DNA of 64,000 nt from Labilithrix sp. (GTDB taxonomy: Bacteria; Myxococcota_A; Polyangia; Polyangiales; Polyangiaceae): contig JAHBWE010000009.1 in assembly GCA_019637155.1 (NCBI GenBank), positions 345,818-409,817 on the forward strand, in the 5' to 3' direction. Positions 56,478 through 64,000 of this stretch are shown here, piece after piece. Under the pieces are notes generated by a model. It was not told the DNA's origin. It was given only the letters and a program-made list of their open reading frames with translations, and did not search any database. A program made the position numbers and the translations under genes. Positions within the stretch are counted from its first letter, which is position 1. Each line of letters opens with the position of its first letter.

Positions 56478-59147
56478 TTGTCCCGACGCACCCGTCGCGA
56501 CGAACCCCCCAAGTCGTCGCGCGCCACGTCCCCGGATGTCGCGCCCGACCCCGGGGCCCCAGAAGCGGCCGCGCAGCCCCCCGAGTCATCGAACGCCACG
56601 TCCCCGGATGTCGCGCGCAGCGACCCCGGGGCCCCAGAAGCGGCCCCGCAGCCCCCCAAGTCATCGAACGCCACGTCCCCGGATGTCGCGCGCCGCGACC
56701 CCGGGGCCCCAGAAGCGGCCGCTCCAGCGGGCGCGAAGCGCCCCGAGTCTTCGAGGGCCGTGTCTGGGGTGGGGGTGTCGGGGGCGAAGCCCCTGACCGT
56801 GATAATTCTGCTCGTGACGATCGCGTCGCTCTTCTTCGTCACGCGGCTCGGGCTCTCGAAGGACCTGACCACGCTCTTCCCGCACACGCCCGAGGCCGAC
56901 ATGCTCGCGCGCGTCACGCGCGCCTTCGGCGGCGGCGATCTCGGGCTCGTGCTCGTGCGCGGCGACGAGCCGGACGCGGCCCTCGCGGCGACCGAGGCGC
57001 TCGCGAAGGAGCTCGGCGGCTGCGCCTCGATCGCGGCGGTGCACACGAGCGTCCCCGCCGCGCCGGCGGCGACGGATCCGACGGAGGCGTGGCGCTTCGC
57101 GGGCCCGCGCGCGAGAGAGAGGCTCGCGCATGCGCTGACGCCGGACGGAATGGCGGAGCGCCTCCACGAGCTGCGCGCCCTCGTCCTCGCGCCGGGCGCG
57201 GGCGATCTCGCGGACCTCGTCACCAAGGATCCGCTGCGGCTCTCGCTGATCCCTTGGGAGGACCGCGTCGAGCTCGCGGCGGGCGTCACCGGCGAGGCCG
57301 GCGGCGCGTTCGTGAGCAAGGACCGGCGCGCGCGCCTCATCGTGCTCGAGCCCCGCGGCCGCGCGTTCGACCCCGACGCCGCCGCGCGCTTCACGGACGA
57401 CGTCGACGCCGCCGTCGCGCGCGTCGCTCGTCCCGGCGTGAGCGTCGACGTCGCGGGCGGCCACGTCGTCGCGCGCCAGACGGAGGCGATGATCCGCTCC
57501 GACCTCGAGCGGAGCGGAGCGCTCTCGTTCGTCCTGTCTTCGGTCGTCTTCGCGGTCGCGTTCCCGCGCCGTCGCGCGCTCGTCGCGGTCCTTCCCCCGC
57601 TCGCGCTCGGCACGTTGTGGACGACCGCGCTCGCGGCGCTCCTCTATCCGCAGCTCAGCGCGGTCGCGACGGGCTTCACCGCGGTCGTGATCGGCGTCGG
57701 CGTCGACACGGGCGTGCACGTCTACGGCCGCTTGCTCGTCGCGGTGCGCGAGGGCGAGCCGAACCCGGCCGTGGTGGCGCGCCGCGAGACGTGGCGCCCG
57801 ACGCTTGGCGCCGCCGTCGCCGCGGGCGGCGCCTTCGGCTGCCTCCTCCTCTCCGAGATCGAGGGCATGCGCCAGCTCGGCCTCCTCTGCGCCGCGGGCG
57901 AGGTGTTGACCGCCCTAGCGATCCTGGCGCTCGTCCCCGAGCTCGGCGCGCTGCTGGAGCGCCGAGCCGCCGCGTCCCCGCGCCGCGAGTCCCAACCGCG
58001 CGGGGGATTCGGTATCGGGCGGTGGGTCGTCGCGTTGACGGCTACGCGCGCGCGGGCCGTCGCCGTGCTGGCGGTCGTCGCGGTCGGGGGCGTCGCGGCG
58101 GTCGCGCTCGGGCTGCCGCGTGTCGAGACGGGGATCGCGACGCTCGACGCGCGCACGTTGCCGGCGCTCGCCGCGTACGACGCGATCTACTCCCAGTTCG
58201 GCGGGACGCGCGGGCAGGTCATGGTCGTGTCCGCCGATCCCGACCCCGCGCGCGCGCGCGCCCGCGCCGACGCGGTCGCCGAGGCGGCGGATCGGCTCCT
58301 CGGCCGCGGCGCGATCGCCGGCTACGACGCGCTCGCCACCGTCGCGCCCTCCCCCGAGATGCAGCGCTATCGCCTCGCGGAGCGCGACCGCCTCGAGCTC
58401 CCCGCGCGCGGCGACGCGCTTACGCTCGGGCTCGAGAAGGAAGGTTTCTCCGTAGTCGAGTTCCGGTCTGCGCTCGACGCGCTCGAGCATCCGTCGACGC
58501 GCGTGACCGACGACGCGCCCGAGTGGATCCGACGCCGTCACCTCGCGACCGACGCCGAAGGTACGCTCGCGGTCACGTTCGTGCGCTTCGCGCCGGGGAA
58601 GGACTCGTCCGAAGCGCGGGCCGTCCTCCGCGCCGCCGACCCCGCCGCCGTGATCACCGGCTTCGGCGAGCTCGAGGCGGGCCTCGCGCGCTCGCTCGCG
58701 AAGGACCTCCCGAAGGTGCTCGCCGGCGCGGCGCTCATCGTGATCTTCGCCCTCGGCGCGTCGCTGCGGCGGCCCGCGCGCGTCGCCCTCGCCGCCGGCG
58801 TGCTCGCCGTCGAGATCGCGCTCGTGCTCGTGCTCGCGCGCGCGTTCGGCGTGCGCTGGCACGTCTACGACGCCCTCGTCCTCCCCGTCCTGCTCGGCAT
58901 CACGCTCGACGAGGTCCTCTTCCTCCTCGAAGCGGACGAACGGTCCGGCTCGATCGAGGCCGCCGTCGTCGAGCAGGCCCCGCTCGCGACCGCGACCGCG
59001 CTGACGACCGCGGCTGGGTTCGCCGCGCTCACGGTCTGCAAGTTCCCCGGCCTCGTCGACGTCGGCATGGTCGGCGCCTTGGGCTCGTCCGTGGGGTTGT
59101 TCGTCGCGATCGTCGCGATCCCTGCCTTCTTCCGCCTGACGCGCTAG
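56478..59147 (+). CDS. MMPL/RND-type transporter with repeat-derived N-terminal extension
   Basis: From TTG 56478 the product has 889 residues. The core (from about residue 108) has two RND-like halves, each with a large extracytoplasmic loop and five to six helices: VIILLVTIASLFFVTRLGLS, ALSFVLSSVVFAVAFPRRRA, VVIGVGVDTGVHVYGRLLVA, and in the second half VLAGAALIVIFALGASLRRP, LLGITLDEVLFLLEAD. The size matches hopanoid- or lipid-exporting MMPL proteins; the cargo is unknown. The first 107 residues are a Pro/Ala/Ser chain of three tandem 24-25-residue units encoded by a dispersed DNA repeat. GTG 56760 is a possible alternative start just before the first helix. Confidence 0.82.
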   Translation: MSRRTRRDEPPKSSRATSPDVAPDPGAPEAAAQPPESSNATSPDVARSDPGAPEAAPQPPKSSNATSPDVARRDPGAPEAAAPAGAKRPESSRAVSGVGVSGAKPLTVIILLVTIASLFFVTRLGLSKDLTTLFPHTPEADMLARVTRAFGGGDLGLVLVRGDEPDAALAATEALAKELGGCASIAAVHTSVPAAPAATDPTEAWRFAGPRARERLAHALTPDGMAERLHELRALVLAPGAGDLADLVTKDPLRLSLIPWEDRVELAAGVTGEAGGAFVSKDRRARLIVLEPRGRAFDPDAAARFTDDVDAAVARVARPGVSVDVAGGHVVARQTEAMIRSDLERSGALSFVLSSVVFAVAFPRRRALVAVLPPLALGTLWTTALAALLYPQLSAVATGFTAVVIGVGVDTGVHVYGRLLVAVREGEPNPAVVARRETWRPTLGAAVAAGGAFGCLLLSEIEGMRQLGLLCAAGEVLTALAILALVPELGALLERRAAASPRRESQPRGGFGIGRWVVALTATRARAVAVLAVVAVGGVAAVALGLPRVETGIATLDARTLPALAAYDAIYSQFGGTRGQVMVVSADPDPARARARADAVAEAADRLLGRGAIAGYDALATVAPSPEMQRYRLAERDRLELPARGDALTLGLEKEGFSVVEFRSALDALEHPSTRVTDDAPEWIRRRHLATDAEGTLAVTFVRFAPGKDSSEARAVLRAADPAAVITGFGELEAGLARSLAKDLPKVLAGAALIVIFALGASLRRPARVALAAGVLAVEIALVLVLARAFGVRWHVYDALVLPVLLGITLDEVLFLLEADERSGSIEAAVVEQAPLATATALTTAAGFAALTVCKFPGLVDVGMVGALGSSVGLFVAIVAIPAFFRLTR
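56505..56726 (+). repeat. In-frame tandem repeat (72/75/75 bp) in the MMPL gene
   Basis: Three adjacent units at 56505-56576, 56577-56651 and 56652-56726 encode PPKSSRATSPDVAP-type peptides ending DPGAPEAAAQ. Units 2 and 3 differ at only a few bases. Each contains GACCCCGGGGCCCCAGAAGC, the inverted form of part of the family A intergenic repeat. Lengths divisible by three keep the frame open. The GC-rich low-complexity product is unlike the rest of the transporter. Confidence 0.85.
56697..56797 (-). repeat. Family A palindromic repeat, copy 3, inside a coding region
   Basis: On the minus strand this stretch reads GTCAGGGGC, TTC, GCCCCCGAC (hairpin), then CCAGACACGGCCCTCG, then CTCGGGGCGCTTCGCGCCCG and CGGCCGCTTCTGGGGCCCCG. 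The parts and order match copy 1 at 528-657 and copy 2 at 22231-22330. Here it is read through in frame as the N-terminal extension of the MMPL-type transporter rather than lying between genes. Confidence 0.8.
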
Positions 59148-59164
59148 ATAGAGCGGCTCTCTCG

Positions 59165-62100
59165 ATGCACGCAGAAGCAGAGACCGAGCTCGACCCGCTC
59201 CCGTCCGTGCTCCCGCCGGAGGGCGTGGAGGTCACGCGCCTCGCCGCGATCGCGGCGCGCACGGACGCGCGCGTCGACGTCGCCGGCGTGCGCGGCGCCG
59301 CCGACGCGGTGCTCGTCGCGGCGCTCGCGCGCGGCCCCGCGCCGATCGTCGTCGTCGCCGAGGACGGCGAGGACGCCGCGCGCCTCGCGAGCGACGTCGC
59401 GTTCCTGTCGCGCACGAAGGGCGAAGAAGACGACGTCCTCGTCCTCGCGCTGCCGGAGGCTTCTCCCTACGCCGACGTGAACCCCGACCGCCGCGCGGCG
59501 ATGGCGCGGATGGCCACCCTCGCGCACCTCGCGACCGCGCGGCCGTGGCGCGTGCTCGTCGTGCCGCCGGCCGCGCTCGTGCGCAAGCTCGTCCCCCCCG
59601 GCGTCCTCCGCGCGACCACCCACCACGTCGCGAAGGAGGCGGAGCTCGATCGCGATCGCCTCGTGCGCGATCTCCTCGACGCCGGCTGGCTCCGCGTCCC
59701 CGTCGTCGAGGACCCGGGCTCGTTCGCGGTGCGCGGTTCGATCCTCGACGTGTGGCCGCCGGGCTCCGCCGATCCGATCCGGATCGAGCTCTACGGCGAT
59801 CTGGTGGAGTCGCTGAAACCGTTCGATCCGAACACGCAGACGACGATCAAGGAGCCGCTCGCCGAGGTGTGGCTCCCGCCCGCGCGCGACGCGATCTTGA
59901 CGAAGGAGCACGTCGAGCGCGCCAAGCGCCGCGTCGGTCACCTCGCCGACATGATCGACTGGCCCACCACGAAGACGCGCCTCCTCGTCGACGACGTCGC
60001 GACGGGCCGCGCGTTCTTCGGCGCCGACGGCTTCCTCCCCGCCTACTACGAAGAGCTCGCGCCGCTCGCGGCGTACGTGCCGGCCGACGCGCGCTTCGTC
60101 CTCGCGGCGCCGGCCGCGCTCACCGCCGACGTGCGGGCCGAGCTCGAACGCGCGGCCGAAGACGCGGCGGTCAAGGCCGAGACGCCGAGCTTCATCCTCG
60201 GCGCGCACTACCTCACCGAAGAGGAAGGCGCCGCCGCCCTCGCGCGTCGCTCCGTCGTCGCGCTCCACGCGACGCCCATCGCCGGCGCGCCGGGGGAAGG
60301 CTTCGCGCAGTGGGAGACGACGAGCCACGCGCTCTCGCTCGCCGCGCAGGACAACGAGGACCTCACGCGCGCGGTGAAGGCGGCGCGGGCGCAGAAGGGC
60401 AAGTCGAACGCGCTCGCGCCCGTCGCGCGCCGCGTCCTCCACTACAAGGACCAAGGCCTCCGCGTCTTCCTCACCGCGCGCGCGGAGACGCAGGCGGAGC
60501 GCCTATGCGCGCTGCTCTCGCATCAGGGCGTTCGATGCAAAGTGCAACCTTCGCTCGCGGCCGCGCCGGCCGACGCCGACGCCGAGGTCGTGGTCGGGCC
60601 CCTCACCCGCGGCGTGCTCCTCCCCGGCGAGGGCCTCGCGCTCGTCACGGAGGAGGAGATCTTCGGCGGCCGCGCGCATCGCGTCGCGCGCCGGAAGGTC
60701 GCCGACAAGACGCGACCGTTCGTCGAGGACCTGCGCTCGCTGAACGTCGGCGACTACGTCGTCCACGTCGAGCACGGCATCGGCCGTTACGAGGGCCTCG
60801 TCCATCGCGACGTCGGCGGCCTCACGGTCGATCTCCTCGTCGTCGCGTACGCGGGCGGCGACAAGCTGTACCTCCCGGTCTACCGCCTCAACCAGATCCA
60901 GAAGTTCTCCGGCGCGGAGGCGGGGGAGCCGAAGATCGATCGCCTCGGCGGCGCCTCGTTCGCGAAGACGAAGTCGAAGGTCCGCGCCGCGGTGCGGCAG
61001 ATGGCGGACGAGCTCCTCCGCCTCTACGCCGAGCGGCAGTCCCAGCTCGGCGACGCGCTCGACGCCGCCGACGACGAGTACCGCGCGTTCGAGGCGACGT
61101 TCCAGTTCGACGAGACCGACGATCAGGCGCGCGCGATCGACGAGGTGAACAAGGACCTCGAGATCCCGCGCCCGATGGACCGCCTCGTCTGCGGCGACGT
61201 CGGGTTCGGCAAGACCGAGGTCGCGATCCGCGCGGCCTTCCGCGTCGCGCACGCCGGCAAGCAGGTCGCCGTGCTCTGCCCCACCACCGTGCTCGCGCAG
61301 CAGCACTTCCGCACCTTCGAGGCGCGGATGCGCGACTACCCGATCAACCTCAAGGTCCTCTCGCGCTTCCAGACGAAGAAGGAGAGCGACGAGGTGCTCG
61401 CCGGCCTGAAGGACGGCAAGGTCGACGTCGTCATCGGCACGCATCGCCTGCTCTCGAAGGACATCCACTTCAAGTCGCTCGGTCTCCTCGTCGTCGACGA
61501 GGAGCAGCGCTTCGGCGTCGCGCACAAGGAGCGCATCAAGCAGATGCGCGTGAACGTCGACGTCCTCACGCTCTCGGCGACGCCGATCCCGCGCACGTTG
61601 CAGATGGCGGTCGCCGGCATCCGCGACCTCTCGCTCATCACGACGCCGCCGGTCGATCGGCGCGCGGTGCGCACGCTCGTCACCGCCTACGACGAGCAGG
61701 TCCTCAAGGAGGCGATCGGCCGCGAGCTGCACCGCGGCGGCCAGGTCTTCTACGTCTACAACCGCGTCGAGGGCCTCTACGAGAAGGCGAACGTGGTGCA
61801 GCGCCTCTTCCCGAACGCGCGCATCGGCGTCGTCCACGGCCAGATGGCGCTGAAGAAGGGGCCTCGATCGCAGCAGATCGAGGGCCAGAGCGAATCGGCG
61901 CTCGAGAAGACGATGCTCGACTTCGTCGAGGGCCGCTACGACATCCTCTGCGCGACCGCGATCATCGAGAGCGGCCTCGACATCCCGCGCGCGAACACGA
62001 TCATCATCGATCGCGCCGACCTCTTCGGCCTCGCGCAGCTCTACCAGCTCCGCGGCCGCGTCGGCCGGAGCAAGGAGCGCGCGTATTGTTACCTCGTCGT

Positions 62101-62779
62101 GCCGCCGCCCTCGGCGATGAACGACGAGGCGCGCGCGCGGATCGAGGCGCTCGAGCGCCACACCGAGCTCGGGAGCGGCTTCAAGATCGCCTCCCTCGAC
62201 CTCGAGCTCCGCGGCGCGGGAGACATCCTCGGCGCGGAGCAGTCGGGCAACATCGCGTCGGTCGGCCTCGACCTCTTCGCGCAGATGCTCGACGAGGCGG
62301 TCCACGAGCTCCGCGGCGAGCCGGTCGTCCACGACGTGGACCCAGAGCTCTCGTTCGACGTGACCGCGCTGCTCCCCGACGACTACGTCGGCGACGTCGG
62401 CGTGCGCCTGTCGATCTACAAGCGCCTCGCGAGCGCGATCGACGAGGCCGAGGTCGGCCAGATCGCGATCGAGATGGAGGACCGCTTCGGCCCCCCGCCC
62501 TCCGAAGCGAAGTGCCTCGTGCGCTTGATGACGCTGAAGTGCGAGCTCCGCAAGCTCAAGGTCCTCGGCTGCGAGGCGACCGCGCGCGCGGTCACGCTCC
62601 ACCTCCGCGACGACACCCCGCTCGATCCGCAGAAGGTGCTCGCGTTCGTGAAAGAGAAGCACACGCCGTACAAGATCACTCCGGACATGCGCCTCACCCG
62701 CCGCTTCGGCGGCGAGAACGACGGCCTGGTGAACGCGGAGGAGATGCTGGTGGAGCTCTCCCGCTGCTGGCGCGACTGA
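59165..62779 (+). CDS. mfd: Transcription-repair coupling factor Mfd
   Basis: This 1204-residue translocase displaces stalled RNA polymerase and recruits UvrA. The UvrB-like N-terminal region (about 1-400) leads into the RNA-polymerase interaction domain (NVGDYVVHVEHGIGRYEGLV, KLYLPVYRLNQIQKFSG). The RecG-like motor follows: Walker A CGDVGFGKTEVAIRAAF, LVVDEEQRFGVAHKERIKQM, LSATPIPRTLQMAVAGIRDL, and the TRG-type QLYQLRGRVGRSKERAYCYL. The C-terminal UvrA-masking domain is present. A short insertion (about 13 residues, KKGPRSQQIEGQ) sits after HGQMAL. ATG 59165 is the start, 17 bp after the transporter stop. Confidence 0.96.
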   Translation: MHAEAETELDPLPSVLPPEGVEVTRLAAIAARTDARVDVAGVRGAADAVLVAALARGPAPIVVVAEDGEDAARLASDVAFLSRTKGEEDDVLVLALPEASPYADVNPDRRAAMARMATLAHLATARPWRVLVVPPAALVRKLVPPGVLRATTHHVAKEAELDRDRLVRDLLDAGWLRVPVVEDPGSFAVRGSILDVWPPGSADPIRIELYGDLVESLKPFDPNTQTTIKEPLAEVWLPPARDAILTKEHVERAKRRVGHLADMIDWPTTKTRLLVDDVATGRAFFGADGFLPAYYEELAPLAAYVPADARFVLAAPAALTADVRAELERAAEDAAVKAETPSFILGAHYLTEEEGAAALARRSVVALHATPIAGAPGEGFAQWETTSHALSLAAQDNEDLTRAVKAARAQKGKSNALAPVARRVLHYKDQGLRVFLTARAETQAERLCALLSHQGVRCKVQPSLAAAPADADAEVVVGPLTRGVLLPGEGLALVTEEEIFGGRAHRVARRKVADKTRPFVEDLRSLNVGDYVVHVEHGIGRYEGLVHRDVGGLTVDLLVVAYAGGDKLYLPVYRLNQIQKFSGAEAGEPKIDRLGGASFAKTKSKVRAAVRQMADELLRLYAERQSQLGDALDAADDEYRAFEATFQFDETDDQARAIDEVNKDLEIPRPMDRLVCGDVGFGKTEVAIRAAFRVAHAGKQVAVLCPTTVLAQQHFRTFEARMRDYPINLKVLSRFQTKKESDEVLAGLKDGKVDVVIGTHRLLSKDIHFKSLGLLVVDEEQRFGVAHKERIKQMRVNVDVLTLSATPIPRTLQMAVAGIRDLSLITTPPVDRRAVRTLVTAYDEQVLKEAIGRELHRGGQVFYVYNRVEGLYEKANVVQRLFPNARIGVVHGQMALKKGPRSQQIEGQSESALEKTMLDFVEGRYDILCATAIIESGLDIPRANTIIIDRADLFGLAQLYQLRGRVGRSKERAYCYLVVPPPSAMNDEARARIEALERHTELGSGFKIASLDLELRGAGDILGAEQSGNIASVGLDLFAQMLDEAVHELRGEPVVHDVDPELSFDVTALLPDDYVGDVGVRLSIYKRLASAIDEAEVGQIAIEMEDRFGPPPSEAKCLVRLMTLKCELRKLKVLGCEATARAVTLHLRDDTPLDPQKVLAFVKEKHTPYKITPDMRLTRRFGGENDGLVNAEEMLVELSRCWRD

Positions 62780-62788
62780 CGCGCGGCC

Positions 62789-63847
62789 TCACTTCGAGGC
62801 GCGGTTCGTGAACCTCGCGTTGCCGAGGCCGGTGCCGATCGTGAGGACGCCCCAGCGCGCGACGTCGGTCATGAACGGGGCCTCCGAGAGGCCCTGCACG
62901 ACGGCGTCGTTGTGCATCAGCACGTGGGTCGCGCGCTCGCCGATGTGGGGGATCGCCTCCTTCAGCTGCGCGACGAGGTTGAAGCGGCTCGACTCCCAGT
63001 TGCCGGGGAGGTTCTGGCCGCCGCGCTCGATCGAGCCGTCGGTCGCGATGACGCCGGGGCACGACACGCCGATGAGGGGGAGGAGCTCGAGGCCGTCCTT
63101 CGTCGCCGCCGCGGCGAGGCGCTCGAGCATCGTGACCAGCCGCGCGACCGCCTCGGCGCGGCTCGGCTTCGGGTCTTCCACGACGTAGCGCCAGAGCTCC
63201 GAGACGTGGACGGCGCACTTCGAGAGGTCGCCGCCCGGGATCGTCACGACCCCCGCGCGGATGTTGGAGCCGCCGATGTCGACCGCGAGCATCGCCGTCT
63301 TCGGGCGGAGGAGCACGGAAGGTGCAAGATGCACGGATCCGATGAGGCCCGCTTCGTCGGGGTGATGGCGGATCGGGACGAGGTCGACCGCGTGGCCGGA
63401 GGACTTCACGATGACGGCGGCGCGCCCGATCGCGAGCTCACCGACGCGGCTCTCGCGGAGGCCGCCGCCGATGACGATGCGCTGCGTGTCCTTCCACTCC
63501 TTCAGGCGGAGGAAACGCGCGGTGACGGCGGCGAGCTCGCGCGCGAAGTCCTCGATCGCGGAGAGCACGACGCCGGCCGCGAGCGGATCGCCGTCGGTGA
63601 GGACGCGGTCGAGCCTGCGCTTCGAGATCTCCTTGCTCGGACGCTCGCCGAGCGGGTCTTCGTCGTCGACCGATTTGATGCGGTCGCGCAGATCGTCGAG
63701 GATCGCGCGGAAGGCGCGGTTGCTCGCGCGGTCGCCGATGAAGCCTTCGGCGTCGCGGAGCTCTTCGTTGTAGGTGTCGACGAAGACGAGCGGGAGCTCG
63801 CTCGCGCCGTGCTCGGAGACGGCGCCTTCGCCGGGGTCGTCGATCAA
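62789..63847 (-). CDS. ROK-like sugar-kinase-fold protein with apparently permuted halves
   Basis: The protein has 352 residues from TTG 63847, which overlaps the upstream stop as TTGA. The first half has DGDPLAAGVVLSAIEDFARE, RIVIGGGLRESR (IGGG at 126-129) and HHPDEAGLIGSVHLA. These are motifs that normally end a ROK protein. Only then come AMLAVDIGGSNIRAGVV (ATP phosphate-1, 186-201), IGVSCPGVI, GQNLPGNW, the catalytic Asp in HNDAVVQG (Asp314) and VLTIGTGLGNARF, which closes the chain. All core motifs are present, so the fold may be intact but circularly permuted. Sugar phosphorylation is expected from the family; the substrate is unknown. It converges on mfd with a 9-bp gap. Confidence 0.75.
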   Translation of the reverse strand: MIDDPGEGAVSEHGASELPLVFVDTYNEELRDAEGFIGDRASNRAFRAILDDLRDRIKSVDDEDPLGERPSKEISKRRLDRVLTDGDPLAAGVVLSAIEDFARELAAVTARFLRLKEWKDTQRIVIGGGLRESRVGELAIGRAAVIVKSSGHAVDLVPIRHHPDEAGLIGSVHLAPSVLLRPKTAMLAVDIGGSNIRAGVVTIPGGDLSKCAVHVSELWRYVVEDPKPSRAEAVARLVTMLERLAAAATKDGLELLPLIGVSCPGVIATDGSIERGGQNLPGNWESSRFNLVAQLKEAIPHIGERATHVLMHNDAVVQGLSEAPFMTDVARWGVLTIGTGLGNARFTNRASK

Positions 63848-64000
63848 ATCGTGCCGCCCGCGGCGCGACACTGACCCTCGAGGTTCTTGACGATGGTCGC
63901 GGGCTGGTTCTGCGCCTTGGCCAAGCGCGCGCGGCCGCACACCGCCGGCTCACCCGCGGGCGCGGGCGGCGGAGCAGGAGGCGCGGGCTGCGGCGGCTTC
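63844..64000 (-). CDS. C-terminal part of a Pro/Ala-rich protein
   Basis: Only the last 51 residues are inside the window; the gene continues beyond base 64000. The visible part begins KPPQPAPPAPPPAPAGEPAV, then CGRARLAKAQNQPATIVKNL, EGQCRAAGGTI and TGA at 63846-63844. A Pro/Ala linker leads to a short helical end with two Cys that could pair. The ending CRAAGGTI resembles CKASGGTVSIY at the end of the remnant at 31346-31536. The function is unknown. The stop overlaps the ROK-like start as TTGA, so the two genes are coupled. Confidence 0.6.
   Translation of the reverse strand, partial: KPPQPAPPAPPPAPAGEPAVCGRARLAKAQNQPATIVKNLEGQCRAAGGTI

Noticed and set aside
52961..62779. A stop-free plus-strand frame of about 9.8 kb
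   Set aside because: Only its last third is a real protein (Mfd). The rest is Arg/Ala-rich translation of other genes out of frame, a consequence of the high GC content.
1..64000. tRNA, rRNA or riboswitch genes
   Set aside because: Reading through the intergenic gaps I saw no cloverleaf, CCA end, rRNA signature or known riboswitch core; gaps are mostly too short.

Overview
The window is high-GC bacterial DNA with very few non-coding bases. Its gene content points to a myxobacterium (phylum Myxococcota, most likely a Polyangia-type lineage). The evidence is a mglB-mglA polarity pair, a FrzS-like receiver/coiled-coil protein, a MYXO-CTERM-like C-terminal anchor, PATAN-type response regulators, several Ser/Thr kinases and many short lipoproteins ending their signal in Gly/Ala-Cys. 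Genus assignment is not possible from the sequence alone. No rRNA, tRNA, CRISPR array, prophage or intact insertion sequence is visible. No gene-free stretch exceeds 300 bases; the longest is the 280-bp palindromic repeat at 22201-22480.

Layout. 1-660: end of an unidentified gene, a 41-residue basic protein and a palindromic repeat. 658-10310 (minus strand): mglB, mglA, an NtrC-type sigma-54 activator, its histidine kinase, then TolC, membrane-fusion and RND pump genes; a candidate sigma-54 promoter with two upstream palindromes lies between the kinase and the pump operon. 10427-16719: M20 peptidase, MYXO-CTERM protein, lipoate-ligase-like protein, GAF/HD-GYP protein, pdxH. 16841-22200: GNAT-like protein, DHH-type phosphoesterase, hisIE and the FrzS-like protein. 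22481-26651: Cys-rich surface lipoprotein and an amidohydrolase. 26715-31336 (plus strand): compact chemosensory module (response regulator, CheW-like, soluble MCP-like, CheA with two HPt domains). 31346-35829: gene remnant, RimI-like acetyltransferase, TPR metallopeptidase, LuxR regulator. 35937-45740 (minus strand): lipoprotein, GYF-domain membrane protein, ComF, GNAT, two Ser/Thr kinases, a 47-residue membrane protein and PriA. 45914-50226: low-complexity lipoproteins, a polytopic membrane protein, a ferritin-like protein and a Cys-rich lipoprotein. 50361-62779 (plus strand): UbiB-type kinase, orphan DNA methyltransferase, Slt transglycosylase, CNNM/CorC protein, MMPL-type transporter, Mfd. 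62789-64000 (minus strand): ROK-like protein whose halves appear swapped, and a partial gene.

The genes are tightly packed. Adjacent genes repeatedly overlap as ATGA, GTGA, TTGA or TGATG, which implies translational coupling and helps fix several non-ATG starts. Two families of dispersed GC-rich palindromic repeats fill every convergent intergenic gap longer than 100 bp. One family has also spread into the 5' end of a coding sequence, the MMPL transporter.

The points most worth follow-up are these repeats (including stem covariation between copies), the apparent circular permutations of a ROK kinase fold and of a DHH phosphoesterase, the compact chemosensory module, the FrzS-like pseudo-receiver lacking its phospho-acceptor Asp, and the linkage of mglBA to a sigma-54 two-component system and an efflux pump.
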